DNA of 64,000 bases from the NCBI GenBank assembly GCA_016842085.1, contig JAEVEX010000037.1:62001-126000 (forward strand), given 5' to 3'. The notes below the pieces were generated by a model. The model searched no databases, was not told where the DNA came from, and saw only the letters and a list, made by a program, of their open reading frames with translations. Below, piece by piece: positions 35,406 through 43,989 of this stretch; position 1 is the stretch's first letter, and each line of letters begins with the position of its first letter. Position numbers and translations under genes: made by a program. This stretch comes from Candidatus Thermoflexus tengchongensis. Its GTDB lineage: Bacteria > Chloroflexota > Anaerolineae > Thermoflexales > Thermoflexaceae.

Positions 35406-36761
35406 TCACGCTACAGGTTCATGATGTTCGGAAGAAGTTGCGGCAGTCGGCGAGCCCGGCGATGGCATCCACTTCCGCACCCGCAATCGAAGGCCTTCCA
35501 CTCCCACAACCTGAACAGGAGTGCCGGCCGCTATCATACCCGCTTCGCTCTCCGCTGTCCACAATTCGCCGGCCACGTGCACCATTCCGATGGGATTGAG
35601 ATCGGTGCGGGCCTCCCCCAGGCGCCCAATCAGGGCCTCCACGCCCATCACACTGGGCCGCCGTTGCGCCTGAAGCGCCTTCGCCACAATGAATCCAAAG
35701 AAGCCCGCCATCGCCAGTCCGGTGCCGCCGGCGACCCACGGGGAAAGCGGCGGGAAAGGCGAACGGGCCACCGGGGCGAACAATACCAGTGCGCCGGCGA
35801 TGAAGGTGGCAGTCCCCACGGCCGTTAAGGCCCCATGGGTTGGGGCTTTGACGTCCAGGATGAACAAAACGATGGCGACCGCGATCAGGAGCAACCCCAG
35901 CCAGTTGACCGGCAGCACGCCGATGCCGTAAGCGGCCAGCAACAGGCACACCACGCCGATGAACCCCGCGACCCATCCGCCGGGATTGGAGAGTTCGATC
36001 AGGATGGCCTGCACGCCGATGGCCAGGAGGATCAGGGCGATGTTCGGGTCCACCAGGCGATGGAGGATTTCCTCCACGATGTTCATCGGAAGCGGGACGA
36101 TAACGGCGCCCAGGGTGCGGAGCGTGCGCGGCTGGCCCTGGACCAGGATCGTCCGACCATCCAGCTGGCGGAGCAGATCCTCCGGGTTCTCCGCGATCCC
36201 ATCGATCAACCCGGCCGTCAGGGCTTCCCGGGCGCTCACCGCCTTCGCGGATTCTACCGCCGCTTCAGCCAGCTGCACCGCATCGGGCCCCCGTCGTTCG
36301 GCCAGGCTGCGGACCTGGGCCTTGAGGATCTCCTTGACCTTCTGGCTGAGGGTCTCCGGAAGATCCTCCCCCTGACCCCCTACCGGGGAGGCGGCCCCGA
36401 TGGCCGTCTCCGGTGCCATCCAGGCCAGATGCCCGGCCAGCGTCACCATGGTTCCGGCGGATCCCGCGATCGCCCCGCGCGGGGCTACGTAGACGATCAC
36501 GGGGACCGGGCTTTCGCGGATCATCGAGACCAGCCGCAGGGTGAGGTTGACCTCTCCCCCCGGCGTGTTCAGCTGCAGGATGATGGCCTCCGCTCCCTGA
36601 TCCTGAGCGGTCTGGATCCCCCGTCGCAGGTAATCGGCCACGACCGGGGTCAGGGCGCCTTCGACTCGCAACCACAGCACCCGCCGGGCCGATGTCTCCT
36701 GAGCCCAGCCTCCCCATGCCACCAGCCATACCATCCAGCCCAACCAGAGAAGCCGACGCAT
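35406..36761 (-). CDS. nfeD: NfeD-family membrane-bound serine protease
   Basis: 451 aa from the ATG at 36761 (AAGGGGTGCC upstream). Signal peptide (MRRLLWLGWMVWLVAWGG), then a ClpP/crotonase-like protease domain (about 30-215). The expected nucleophile is in GAIAGSAGTMVT and the Lys in ESAKAVSAREALTAGLIDG. After it come four or five TM helices (about 235-365) and a C-terminal OB-fold NfeD domain (IGRLGEARTDLNPIGMVHVAGELW). Long NfeD proteins usually sit beside a stomatin-like gene; none is seen here. It cleaves membrane proteins such as stomatin in relatives. Promoter not defined. Confidence 0.92.
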   Translation of the reverse strand: MRRLLWLGWMVWLVAWGGWAQETSARRVLWLRVEGALTPVVADYLRRGIQTAQDQGAEAIILQLNTPGGEVNLTLRLVSMIRESPVPVIVYVAPRGAIAGSAGTMVTLAGHLAWMAPETAIGAASPVGGQGEDLPETLSQKVKEILKAQVRSLAERRGPDAVQLAEAAVESAKAVSAREALTAGLIDGIAENPEDLLRQLDGRTILVQGQPRTLRTLGAVIVPLPMNIVEEILHRLVDPNIALILLAIGVQAILIELSNPGGWVAGFIGVVCLLLAAYGIGVLPVNWLGLLLIAVAIVLFILDVKAPTHGALTAVGTATFIAGALVLFAPVARSPFPPLSPWVAGGTGLAMAGFFGFIVAKALQAQRRPSVMGVEALIGRLGEARTDLNPIGMVHVAGELWTAESEAGMIAAGTPVQVVGVEGLRLRVRKWMPSPGSPTAATSSEHHEPVA

Positions 36762-37168
36762 AGGCACCCCTTTTCCACTCTTCACACAGAGCAAGCGTTA
36801 GGATGGAATTCCATCACCCATGGCTCATTCTATCTCTTTTTAATCTTCACGCATATGTCTGCCCGGAAGTCCCGCCGATTTCTGAGGCCGGCATGGCCTA
36901 AAGGCCTTCACGGGAGAAGCAAGCTGCGCAACCCCCTATGCGATAAAGCAGGAGGGTGGAAAAGCCCTGCGCTGGCCCCAGGGCTTTTCCTGAGAGATAG
37001 GGGGTGTCCCCCCATCTTCTCCCTCCACCGCCTGTCTGGATGGGTAAGATCTTCGAAAAGCCCTGGCGCTGGCCTTGAAAGCTCTTGCTCAGGCAAGAGA
37101 AATCTATTACGATAGGAACTCAAACAGGCCCCACATCGGGGCGGATCTCCTTCTCTGGAGCGCTCAGG
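36762..37168. other. Divergent intergenic, 407 bp
   Basis: It separates nfeD (minus) from the Xaa-Pro peptidase gene (plus). It holds a perfect 12-bp hairpin at 36958-36990 whose partial copy (GAAAAGCCCTGGCGCTGGCC) recurs at about 37054-37073, and a possible promoter for the downstream gene at 37085-37113 (TTGCTC, 17 bp, TACGAT). Confidence 0.55.
36958..36990. terminator. Symmetric hairpin in the divergent intergenic region
   Basis: Arms GGAAAAGCCCTG (36958-36969) and CAGGGCTTTTCC (36979-36990) with a 9-nt loop. The T-rich end of the stem on both strands gives a bidirectional terminator shape, though no gene ends here. Confidence 0.45.
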
Positions 37169-38263
37169 ATGAACACCCGGCATCGAGAGCGAGTGGAAAG
37201 GGTGCGCCGGCGCATGGCCGAAGAGAACCTTGAGGCTGTCTTCATCACCTATCTTCCGAACGTCCGCTACCTCTCCGGTTTCACCGGCTCCGCCGCCGTT
37301 CTCTGCATCACACCGCGCCAGGCCTGGATCCTGACAGATTTCCGTTACTGGGAACAGGCTGCCCGTCAGGCGCCGGATTTCACCCTTTACCGTCTTCCCA
37401 GCCGCCGCTTCGTGGAGGTTCTCCCGGAATTCCTGAAAGAGATCGGCTCGCCCCGCCGTGTGGCCTTCGAGAGCGCTCATCTCACCGTAGACCAGTGGAT
37501 GTCCTGGAAGGAGGCCACGCCGGATGTGGAATGGGTTCCTGTTAAGGACTGGATCGAGGCGATGCGTGCCGTTAAAGACGAAGAGGAACTGGCTCGCATC
37601 CGGGAAGCCGCTCGCATCGCCGATGCGACCATGGCCTATCTTCGTCGCCGCCTGCGACCGGGCATGACGGAACGAGAGGCGGCCTGGCTGGCGGAGCAGT
37701 ATCTGCGCACCCATGGCGGGGACGATGTGGCCTTCGATGTGATCGTCGCCTCCGGCCCGAACGCCGCCATGGCGCACCATCACCCGGATGATCGCCGGCT
37801 GAAGGTCGGGGAGCCGATCATTGTGGACCTCGGGGCGCGGGTGGATAGCTATCATTCCGATATCACCCGCACCTTTGTTCTGGGCCGCATGCCCCGGCGT
37901 TTCCGGGAGCTTTACGCGATCGTCCTGTGGGCTCAGGAGACTGCGATCCGGAATATGCGGGCCGGGATGCCCGGCAAGGAGATCGATGCGCTGGCTCGCG
38001 CGGTGATCGAGGAGGCGGGCTACAAGGATGCTTTCGGCCATGGCCTGGGCCATGGGGTTGGCCTGGAGATCCATGAGAAACCTTCCGCTGGCCCTATCGC
38101 GGAGGATCCCATCCCGGCCGGCGCGGTCCTGACGGTGGAGCCCGGGATTTACATCAGTGGATGGGGTGGCATCCGCATCGAGGATATGGTGGTGATCGAT
38201 ACCGATGGCGTGCGCGAAGTCCTGACCCGCGCCTCGCGGGACCCACTGATCCCGGTGCGGTGA
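37169..38263 (+). CDS. M24 Xaa-Pro aminopeptidase (aminopeptidase P family)
   Basis: 364 aa from the ATG at 37169 (CTGGAG upstream). N-terminal creatinase-like domain (LEAVFITYLPNVRYLSGFTGS), C-terminal pita-bread fold with all five metal ligands visible: IVDLGARVDSYHSDITR (two Asp), HGLGHGVGLEIHE (His), LTVEPGIYI (Glu) and IRIEDMVVI (Glu). It removes N-terminal residues before proline; cytoplasmic. Length is typical for bacterial PepQ/PepP-like enzymes. Confidence 0.93.
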   Translation: MNTRHRERVERVRRRMAEENLEAVFITYLPNVRYLSGFTGSAAVLCITPRQAWILTDFRYWEQAARQAPDFTLYRLPSRRFVEVLPEFLKEIGSPRRVAFESAHLTVDQWMSWKEATPDVEWVPVKDWIEAMRAVKDEEELARIREAARIADATMAYLRRRLRPGMTEREAAWLAEQYLRTHGGDDVAFDVIVASGPNAAMAHHHPDDRRLKVGEPIIVDLGARVDSYHSDITRTFVLGRMPRRFRELYAIVLWAQETAIRNMRAGMPGKEIDALARAVIEEAGYKDAFGHGLGHGVGLEIHEKPSAGPIAEDPIPAGAVLTVEPGIYISGWGGIRIEDMVVIDTDGVREVLTRASRDPLIPVR

Positions 38264-38308
38264 TCCCGGCTGGCATGATAAGGATCAAACCCGGAATGTG
38301 GGCTGGCA

Positions 38309-38329
38309 GGCAGGCGCGTTTCGCCTGCC
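38309..38329 (+). terminator. Short hairpin after Xaa-Pro peptidase gene
   Basis: 8-bp stem GGCAGGCG/CGCCTGCC with 5-nt loop followed by TTAT; weak terminator candidate. Confidence 0.4.
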
Positions 38330-38374
38330 TTATCGGGCGATGGCTGCCCTCGAGAATCCGGAAGGAGGTCTGCC

Positions 38375-39415
38375 GTGAAAACGATCCTGCAAGCCCTCGG
38401 GATCCTGCTCAGACCTTACCGTCAGGTCCTGCTGATCGGAGCCGTAGCCTTCCTGATCGGGCTGGCCGGCGGCCTGATTTACGGCTGGTATATCGCTCCG
38501 GTGGAATGGACGGACGCCGCGCCGGTGGATCTGCGGGTCGACTACCGGGCGAACTACCTGCGCCTGCTGGCCGACGCCGTCCGGGCCGGGTTCCTGCGCC
38601 CGGAGGACAGTGTGAGCTGGCTGGGCCAGCGATGGCATCCCCGGGACGCGGCCGGGGAGATCCGGCGCCTGGCGCAGCAGGAGGCCGATATCGCCCGCCG
38701 AGGTGCGATGGAGCGGCTGGCGGAAGTTTGGGAGCAGGCCCCTGTGCCGCCCGCGCCCGCCCGCGGAGGGGGTATTCCGGTCCCCTGCCTGATCGGACTG
38801 GCCGGCCTGGCGCTGGTGGGCATCGGCGCCTTCTGGCTCCTGCGTCGTCCCGCCCCAAGGGCCGCCCCCCGACGTCCGGTTCCCGCTACGGCTCCTGCCG
38901 GCCCATCGGTTGCCCCCACGGCCCTGGAGCGACCTGGCCCTGGGGAAGCCTATCCGGAAACCTGGGAGCCGCCCCTTTCCCAGCATCAGGTGACCTATAA
39001 GCTGGGGGATGATCATTTCGATCTCTCCTTCCCCATCGAGCTGCCCAATGGGGAGTTCCTGGGGGAATATGGAGTGGGCATCTCAGAGACCATCGGGGTT
39101 GGAGATCCGGCCAAGGTCACGGCCTTCGAGGTCTGGCTGTTTGACAAGAACGATATCAAAACAGTGACCAAAGTGCTGGCCAGCGAATATGCGTATCGAG
39201 ATACCGGGCTCCAGGCACGGTTGCGCCAGAAGGGGGATCTGGTGCTGGCCACCCCCGGCGCGATCATCGAAGTCGAGACGCGAGATCTGCGGCTGCAAGC
39301 CCGGGTGGTTGAGATGGAATACGGCACCGGAGCGCTGCCACCGAACAGCTTCTTCGCCCGCCTCACCCTGGATCTGGCTGCCTGGCGTAAGGAGGAGGGA
39401 ACCTCTACGCCGTGA
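38375..39415 (+). CDS. Uncharacterised two-TM protein with C-terminal beta-rich domain
   Basis: 346 aa from a GTG at 38375 with GGAGGTCTGCC upstream. One TM helix at about 18-38, a helical region with LRLLADAVRAGFLRPEDSVSWLGQRW, a second TM at about 132-150 (LIGLAGLALVGIGAFWLL), a Pro/Ala/Arg-rich linker, and a domain from about 205 to the end (YKLGDDHFDLSFPIELPNGEFLGEYGVGISE, KVTAFEVWLFDKNDIKTVTKVLASEYAY). That last domain seems shared in Anaerolineae-type genomes, but I do not recognise a named family. Possibly a membrane scaffold; function unknown. Confidence 0.7.
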   Translation: MKTILQALGILLRPYRQVLLIGAVAFLIGLAGGLIYGWYIAPVEWTDAAPVDLRVDYRANYLRLLADAVRAGFLRPEDSVSWLGQRWHPRDAAGEIRRLAQQEADIARRGAMERLAEVWEQAPVPPAPARGGGIPVPCLIGLAGLALVGIGAFWLLRRPAPRAAPRRPVPATAPAGPSVAPTALERPGPGEAYPETWEPPLSQHQVTYKLGDDHFDLSFPIELPNGEFLGEYGVGISETIGVGDPAKVTAFEVWLFDKNDIKTVTKVLASEYAYRDTGLQARLRQKGDLVLATPGAIIEVETRDLRLQARVVEMEYGTGALPPNSFFARLTLDLAAWRKEEGTSTP

Positions 39416-39586
39416 ACGCTATGACCGGATCATCCAGACCGGCGCAATCCAGCTTCCATCCGAGGGGCGGGATATACCTGGGGGGGGAGGCGTGTGGGGC
39501 ACCGAAGCTCCCCTGCACGGCCCCCAAAAGCCTCTACGGAGGAAGCAGCCGTGTAACTCGTTCACCCTATCCGGAAGGAGCGACCC

Positions 39587-39802
39587 ATGTTCCCGAGCGA
39601 TCCTGAAGACGAGTTTATGATGGAAACCCTGGCGGAAACGGAGCACTTCACCCTCTGGCGCAGCACCGGGGATGACGGCCAGTCCCTCTTCCACCTCGAG
39701 CTGGGCAACGTCTCCATTCACCTGACCGAGGAGGAATGGGAGGAGCTGGTGGAGCTGGTGGACCAGGCGGTGGACGCGCTGGAGAGCGGCGGTGTCGGCT
39801 AA
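39587..39802 (+). CDS. Small acidic conserved-looking protein
   Basis: 71 aa, ATG with GGAG upstream. Very acidic, with two strands (EHFTLWRSTGDDGQSLFHLELGNVSIHL) and one long helix (EEEWEELVELVDQAVDAL). No membrane segment and no recognised family; it could be a small regulatory or binding protein. It sits between the two-TM protein and the dehydrogenase gene. Confidence 0.55.
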   Translation: MFPSDPEDEFMMETLAETEHFTLWRSTGDDGQSLFHLELGNVSIHLTEEEWEELVELVDQAVDALESGGVG

Positions 39803-39905
39803 ATGGGGGCGGTGGGGGCTGCGGTCGTCCCGTTATTCTCCATCCCGTTGTGCAGCAAGGCGGCATGACAAAAAGGTGTAAACCCGCAGAAAACGGAGGC
39901 CTCCC

Positions 39906-40892
39906 ATGGCGAAACCCAAAGTTTACATCACGCGACGGATCCCGGAACGGGCCTTCGAGATCCTGCGCGAGCACGCGGAGCTGAAGGTATGGGACAGTGA
40001 CCTGCCGGTTCCCCGGGAGGTTCTGCTGCGGGAAGTGGCCGATGCGGACGGTCTGCTCTGCCTGCTGACGGAGAAGGTGAACGCCGAGCTGCTGGATGCA
40101 GCGCCCCGCCTGAAGGTCGTCAGCAACATGGCCGTGGGTTTCGATAACATCGATGTGGCAGAATGCACCCGACGGGGGATCCCCGTGGGGAACACGCCGG
40201 GGGTCCTGACGGAGGCCACCGCGGATCTCACATGGGCCCTGCTGCTGGCCGCCGCCCGACGGATCAAGGAGGCCGTCGACTACGTGCGGGAGGGGCGCTG
40301 GGTCACCTGGGGCCCGCTGCTTCTGCTGGGGCAGGATGTCTACGGGGCTACGATCGGGATCATCGGCATGGGGCGGATCGGGACGGCGGTGGCCCGCCGG
40401 GCGAAAGGATTCAACATGCGCATCCTGTATCACGACGTGCGCCGGAACGAGGCGGCGGAATCGGAGCTGGGCGCGACGTTTGTTGATCTGGACACCCTTT
40501 TCCGGGAGAGCGATTTCATCACCATCCATACGGATCTGAACCCCACGACCTACCGCCTGATCAACCGGGAAGCCTTCGCCAAAATGAAGCCCACCGCTGT
40601 CCTGATCAACGCCGCCCGCGGCCCCATTGTGGACACGGAAGCGCTCTACGAGGCCTTGAAGGAGGGGCGCATCTTCGCCGCCGCTCTGGATGTCACCGAT
40701 CCAGAGCCGCTTCCGGCGGACCATCCGCTCCTCCAGCTGCCGAATTGCATCGTGGTCCCCCATATCGGCAGCGCGACGGTGACCACCCGGAATCGTATGG
40801 CGGAGCTGGCGGCTCTCAACGTCCTGGCTGGCCTGCGGGGTGAGCGGCTTCCCCATTGTGTGAACCCGGAGGTCTACGAACGACCGCGATAG
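39906..40892 (+). CDS. D-2-hydroxyacid dehydrogenase (glyoxylate/hydroxypyruvate reductase type)
   Basis: 328 aa. NAD(P) motif [16 protein letters not shown] at about 153. Catalytic Arg in [14 protein letters not shown], Glu in DVTDPEPLP and His in VVPHIGSAT. The sequence [18 protein letters not shown] at the start matches the GyaR/D-glycerate dehydrogenase branch. It reduces glyoxylate or hydroxypyruvate; exact substrate not fixed. ATG after GGAGGCCTCCC. Confidence 0.92.
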   Translation: MAKPKVYITRRIPERAFEILREHAELKVWDSDLPVPREVLLREVADADGLLCLLTEKVNAELLDAAPRLKVVSNMAVGFDNIDVAECTRRGIPVGNTPGVLTEATADLTWALLLAAARRIKEAVDYVREGRWVTWGPLLLLGQDVYGATIGIIGMGRIGTAVARRAKGFNMRILYHDVRRNEAAESELGATFVDLDTLFRESDFITIHTDLNPTTYRLINREAFAKMKPTAVLINAARGPIVDTEALYEALKEGRIFAAALDVTDPEPLPADHPLLQLPNCIVVPHIGSATVTTRNRMAELAALNVLAGLRGERLPHCVNPEVYERPR

Positions 40893-41190
40893 AACGGTAA
40901 AACGCCCTGGGGGACGCGATCGGCAATCCCTAAGGTGGGGGGCTTTCGCCCCGACAGCCGACAGCTGGAGGCTTGACTTTGCCGCTGCGAGAGCCCATGG
41001 AACGCCGGGGGCCGGGAGGAGGGCTTCTGGGGGGCTGGTGAGGTGCCACAAGGGATGCCTGTGCCCACGGGCACGCCGCGGCCGTGGAGCGGAAAATCGG
41101 GCTGGGGGCTTTCGTCTCCAGCCCAATCCTGTGTCCAGCAGACTGGCTTTGCCTCGTTGCGCACGGCTCCGTCAGCCACTGACGCTATCG
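40893..41190. other. Intergenic region before the cassette-like element
   Basis: No gene. It includes a hairpin-rich segment (GGGGGCTTTCGCCCCGAC around 40943) and, near 41130-41190, sequence only loosely similar to the region just upstream of the second 150-bp repeat. It ends in ATCG|TTAG, the same 8-mer that closes the repeat. Confidence 0.5.
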
Positions 41191-41340
41191 TTAGCGAGCC
41201 TAAGAGGTTATATTGGCCGGAAGGAAGGCCCAAAGCCTGGCGCGGGCTTTTCGGGGTGCGGCTTCGGCGGGGCGGTCTCGCTAACCCGCGCTTTCACCGG
41301 ATAGCGCCTTCGGCGCTGCAGGTGAAGCGCAGATCGTTAG
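41191..41340 (+). repeat. 150-bp repeat A with attC-like site
   Basis: Direct repeat of 43505-43654 with the same length and six mismatches seen. Its 3' 60 nt fold like an integron attC site: CTAAC (41281-41285) pairs with GTTAG (41336-41340); an unpaired spacer follows; GCGCTTTCACC (41288-41298) pairs with GGTGAAGCGC (41321-41330) leaving one extrahelical T; GCGCC/GGCGC (41304-41308, 41312-41316) makes the tip. The octamer ATCGTTAG flanks the repeat on both sides (41187-41194, 41333-41340), as if it were itself an ORF-less unit. Confidence 0.75.
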
Positions 41341-41413
41341 TTGGGGGTACATGGTGATGTCCATACGCGGACAAATCAGGAAGGTCTAAAATTCCAGACG
41401 AAAGAAAGCACAT

Positions 41414-42559
41414 ATGATTGTTCGAACAATAAATCCAGTCCAAATTTTAGAAGCCCACCAGCATGGTATTTGGACGCTTTGTTTATCTGCTGATCACCAT
41501 CTGATTTCCGGAGGAGGGGATGGGCTGCTTAAATTATGGAAATTTGACGTTCAAACCGAGAAGCTCGTTTTGCTCTCATCAGCATCAACACCCCATACCG
41601 GAATACTCGTCGTTCAAAAGACGAAATACGGGAAATTGGTTTCAGTCGGTCATCACGGGGGGATTTGTGTTTGGAACATCGAGCATGAAAAAGGACTGCT
41701 AAGGTTACACCAAAATTTAGGCATGGAGACTGAATATTGGGAGTACAATGATCGAATTTTGGAAACTCAGACTGGTCACTTGATTACCTGGATATATCTC
41801 GGAGCACTTCCTCCTATCGTATGGGAATGGTCGAGTGAGGAAGGTTCTTACCGACTCAAACAAGAACTACCCATGAATCACGTTTCTGTTCTCGTAGAAG
41901 ACCTCTATGGTAATCTCTTCTCTGGAGATCGTGATGGGAAAATCACATGGTGGTGGAAAGACATTACCATGCAATTCTGGACTGCGGGTCAGACCTTACA
42001 AGCTCACAAAGGCGCCGTCCGTGCTATGACCTGGACAAGGGAAGGATATCTGCTTTCGGGTGGCGATGACTGCCTTATTAAATACTGGCAACCAAACATG
42101 GATTTTAAATCGCTTGTTTTGATGGATATCCTGGAGGGCCATTCGAGTCCAATTTTCCATATCATGGAAACAAAAGCGGGCGAAATCGTTTCCAACGATC
42201 ATGGAGTTCGTATTCTTGCTTTCCGATACCGACGTAAGCCCGAATTTCGGGTATGGCGTAAAAAACCGGAGGGCATTCGGTTTGTCCAGAATCAGATGGG
42301 CTTTGTACGAGGATATCTGCCCCCCGACCTTCTGATTATAGATGAGATGGAAGGGAGTCTAACTTTATGGAAGCGCCAGCAAGAAAACTATGTACGGTAT
42401 GCCATAATGAAAAATGGCCACCGGGATCTTATAGTTTGTTTTGAGGTTTTGTCAGACGGGTATTTAGCCACCGGGGGGCTGGATGGACGGCTGGTTCTTT
42501 GGGATATTCGCTCTTTCTTAGCGAATGAAATAAATGAGGTGCAGCATGAATCGTATTAA
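41414..42559 (+). CDS. WD40-repeat beta-propeller protein in cassette
   Basis: 381 aa; ATG at 41414, ribosome site weak (GAAAGAAAG). Six or seven WD-like blades: HQHGIWTLCLSADHHLISGGGDGLLKLWKF, GKLVSVGHHGGICVWNI, GNLFSGDRDGKITWWWKD, AHKGAVRAMTWTREGYLLSGGDDCLIKYW, GHSSPIFHIME, and finally LSDGYLATGGLDGRLVLWDI. No signal peptide, so cytoplasmic. Such propellers mediate protein contacts. Composition differs strongly from the rest of the window, indicating horizontal origin. It overlaps the next gene by 14 bp, so the two products are probably made together. Confidence 0.85.
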   Translation: MIVRTINPVQILEAHQHGIWTLCLSADHHLISGGGDGLLKLWKFDVQTEKLVLLSSASTPHTGILVVQKTKYGKLVSVGHHGGICVWNIEHEKGLLRLHQNLGMETEYWEYNDRILETQTGHLITWIYLGALPPIVWEWSSEEGSYRLKQELPMNHVSVLVEDLYGNLFSGDRDGKITWWWKDITMQFWTAGQTLQAHKGAVRAMTWTREGYLLSGGDDCLIKYWQPNMDFKSLVLMDILEGHSSPIFHIMETKAGEIVSNDHGVRILAFRYRRKPEFRVWRKKPEGIRFVQNQMGFVRGYLPPDLLIIDEMEGSLTLWKRQQENYVRYAIMKNGHRDLIVCFEVLSDGYLATGGLDGRLVLWDIRSFLANEINEVQHESY

Positions 42560-43373
42560 CCGTCGTGATTTTCTCAAGTGGGCAGGAGTAGCCACGGGTG
42601 GCCTGGCGATTTCTTCTGTTCCCGGGCTCCGTTCGTCAAACCTCTTGGGAGCGACGGAGGAGCCTGAGTTTAAGTTTCTGGTTACCCCTGAAGGAGTCGT
42701 GGAAGTTCTTACAAAAACAGGACTCAGTTTAGGGACATTTTCGCTGGATGCACTGTCGAAACCGAAGGTGCCCATTAGCTTACTGGATGCAGGCAAGGAG
42801 AATGTGAATAGAACGTCTGCCGATATTTCCCGTCTTGTGCTTGGGCTGCCTGAGCCATTGATTCCACTTGCCCTGCATCCGTTGACTGCTTTTCAATCCT
42901 TGGAGTCGGGTTACCATTTAGACATCCTCGTTATTCCGAACACCAAGCTCGGACAAACTATCACAGAAGTCGCCCCTAACCGGGTGGAACCTGATTGGGA
43001 TTTCAAGACCCGCATTGGTCCCTATTTCATCCGTGTTAGCATCGAGAAACACTTCCTGGGCAGTTGTATCCGGCGTGATGTTTGGCATGCGGGTGCCTTG
43101 GTCCGAGATGTTCCGTCAAACACCATGCTTTTTGATTTACATATTGCTTCTTGGTGGGAGGGATGGCGCCCTTGTTTTGCTGTCTATGAAAGCAAGACGC
43201 GCTTCTGTTGGAATACATGCCAGTATCCAACATGGGATGCAATTGTGGCTATTGTCTATGCCGCAATTGCAGCGGGAATTGTCTGGTGGTTGGCTTGGCC
43301 TGTAGCTGGTGCCATCGCAACTGGAGCGGTGGGAGCGCTCACTGTGATTCCGGGTGTGCCACCTCCTCCGTAA
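42546..43373 (+). CDS. Tat-exported protein of unknown function in cassette
   Basis: 275 aa from the ATG at 42546 (GAGGTGCAGC upstream), inside the end of the WD40 gene. The N terminus has a twin-arginine signal, NRRDFLKWAGVATGG, then a hydrophobic stretch, so it is exported folded. The middle (about 40-220) is unrecognised, with several Cys (SCIRRD; RPCF; RFCWNTCQYP). The C terminus is a hydrophobic Ala/Gly/Val/Ile-rich segment (IVAIVYAAIAAGIVWWLAW, about 232-265) ending in IPGVPPPP, either a membrane anchor or a helix-hairpin. Function unknown; coupling suggests it acts with the WD40 protein. Confidence 0.8.
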   Translation: MNRINRRDFLKWAGVATGGLAISSVPGLRSSNLLGATEEPEFKFLVTPEGVVEVLTKTGLSLGTFSLDALSKPKVPISLLDAGKENVNRTSADISRLVLGLPEPLIPLALHPLTAFQSLESGYHLDILVIPNTKLGQTITEVAPNRVEPDWDFKTRIGPYFIRVSIEKHFLGSCIRRDVWHAGALVRDVPSNTMLFDLHIASWWEGWRPCFAVYESKTRFCWNTCQYPTWDAIVAIVYAAIAAGIVWWLAWPVAGAIATGAVGALTVIPGVPPPP

Positions 43374-43504
43374 GCCTCGATACTATGCCTTTCCTTGCTT
43401 TGGAACAAGTCCTCGCCTAACCCCTCGCTGCGGCGGACTGCTCCCTTCGGCGGGCTTTGTTTCGCTATGCCTGTCTTTGGCTGCAGCAATTGAGCTCGGC
43501 ACCA

Positions 43505-43654
43505 TTAGCGAGCCCAAGAGGTTATATTGGCCGGAAGAAAGGTCCGAGGCCTGGCGCGGGCTTTTCGGGATGCGGCTTCGGCGGGGCGGTCTCGCTAACC
43601 CGCGCTTTCACCGGATAGCGCCTTCGGCGCTGCAGGTGAAGCGCAGATCGTTAG
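43505..43654 (+). repeat. 150-bp repeat B with attC-like site
   Basis: Partner of 41191-41340, offset exactly 2314 bp. The attC-like core is 43594-43655, where GCTAAC pairs with GTTAGC (6 bp) and the inner stem and extrahelical T are identical to repeat A. It lies 131 bp after the Tat-protein stop codon, as an attC site should in a cassette. Upstream it contains TTAGCGAG (43505-43512) that can pair with CTCGCTAA (43591-43598), an alternative fold. Confidence 0.75.
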
Positions 43655-43655
43655 C

Positions 43656-43989
43656 CGCAAGATGCCCGAACCTTGAAAAGGAGCTTGAACGCTGGGGCTG
43701 ATAGGCGGTATCGCCTGGCGTGGGGTTGTTGCCTGAGAAGGCCTCTTGCAGGTGGTGGACGGGATGGCCAGGGTGCCTTGCTTGGCGAGTCCACCCGCGG
43801 TTGGCCCGGGCCGGATTGCTGGCTTTGAGGGTGGTTTGCCTGGCTTAGGAGACGTGAGGCGTAGTCCGCCCGGCTGGGAAGGGGAGCTGGCGGTGCGAGG
43901 TGTCCGATGCCGGGCGGATTTCCGCTCCGTGGGGCGGGCTGGCAGGTAGGCCAGGGTCACGTGCCTGTCTCCCGCTCCCAGAGTGCTGC
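43656..43989. other. Non-coding stretch after the cassette
   Basis: GC-rich again. No gene with a ribosome site and no further GTTAG/CTAAC attC-like pair. A small hairpin AGGCGGTATCGCCT lies near 43705. It may be decayed cassette-array DNA, but I cannot show this. Confidence 0.4.

Larger units (their letters stand above)
41337..43650 (+). mobile_element. Integron gene-cassette-like unit (two ORFs)
   Basis: From TTAG of repeat A to the G before TTAG of repeat B: 2.3 kb carrying a short leader, two overlapping genes and an attC-like site at its 3' end, the normal organisation of a gene cassette. The genes are visibly AT-richer than every neighbour and use A/T-ending codons. No tyrosine recombinase IntI gene, attI or further cassette is in the window, so it would be a lone cassette or part of a CALIN (attC cluster without integrase). 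Confidence 0.6.

Noticed and set aside
43417-43504. A further attC-like site starting GCCTAAC upstream of repeat B
   Set aside because: GCCTAAC is a perfect R'' box, but no matching L stems or GTTRRRY box at proper spacing could be found; repeat A has no equivalent.
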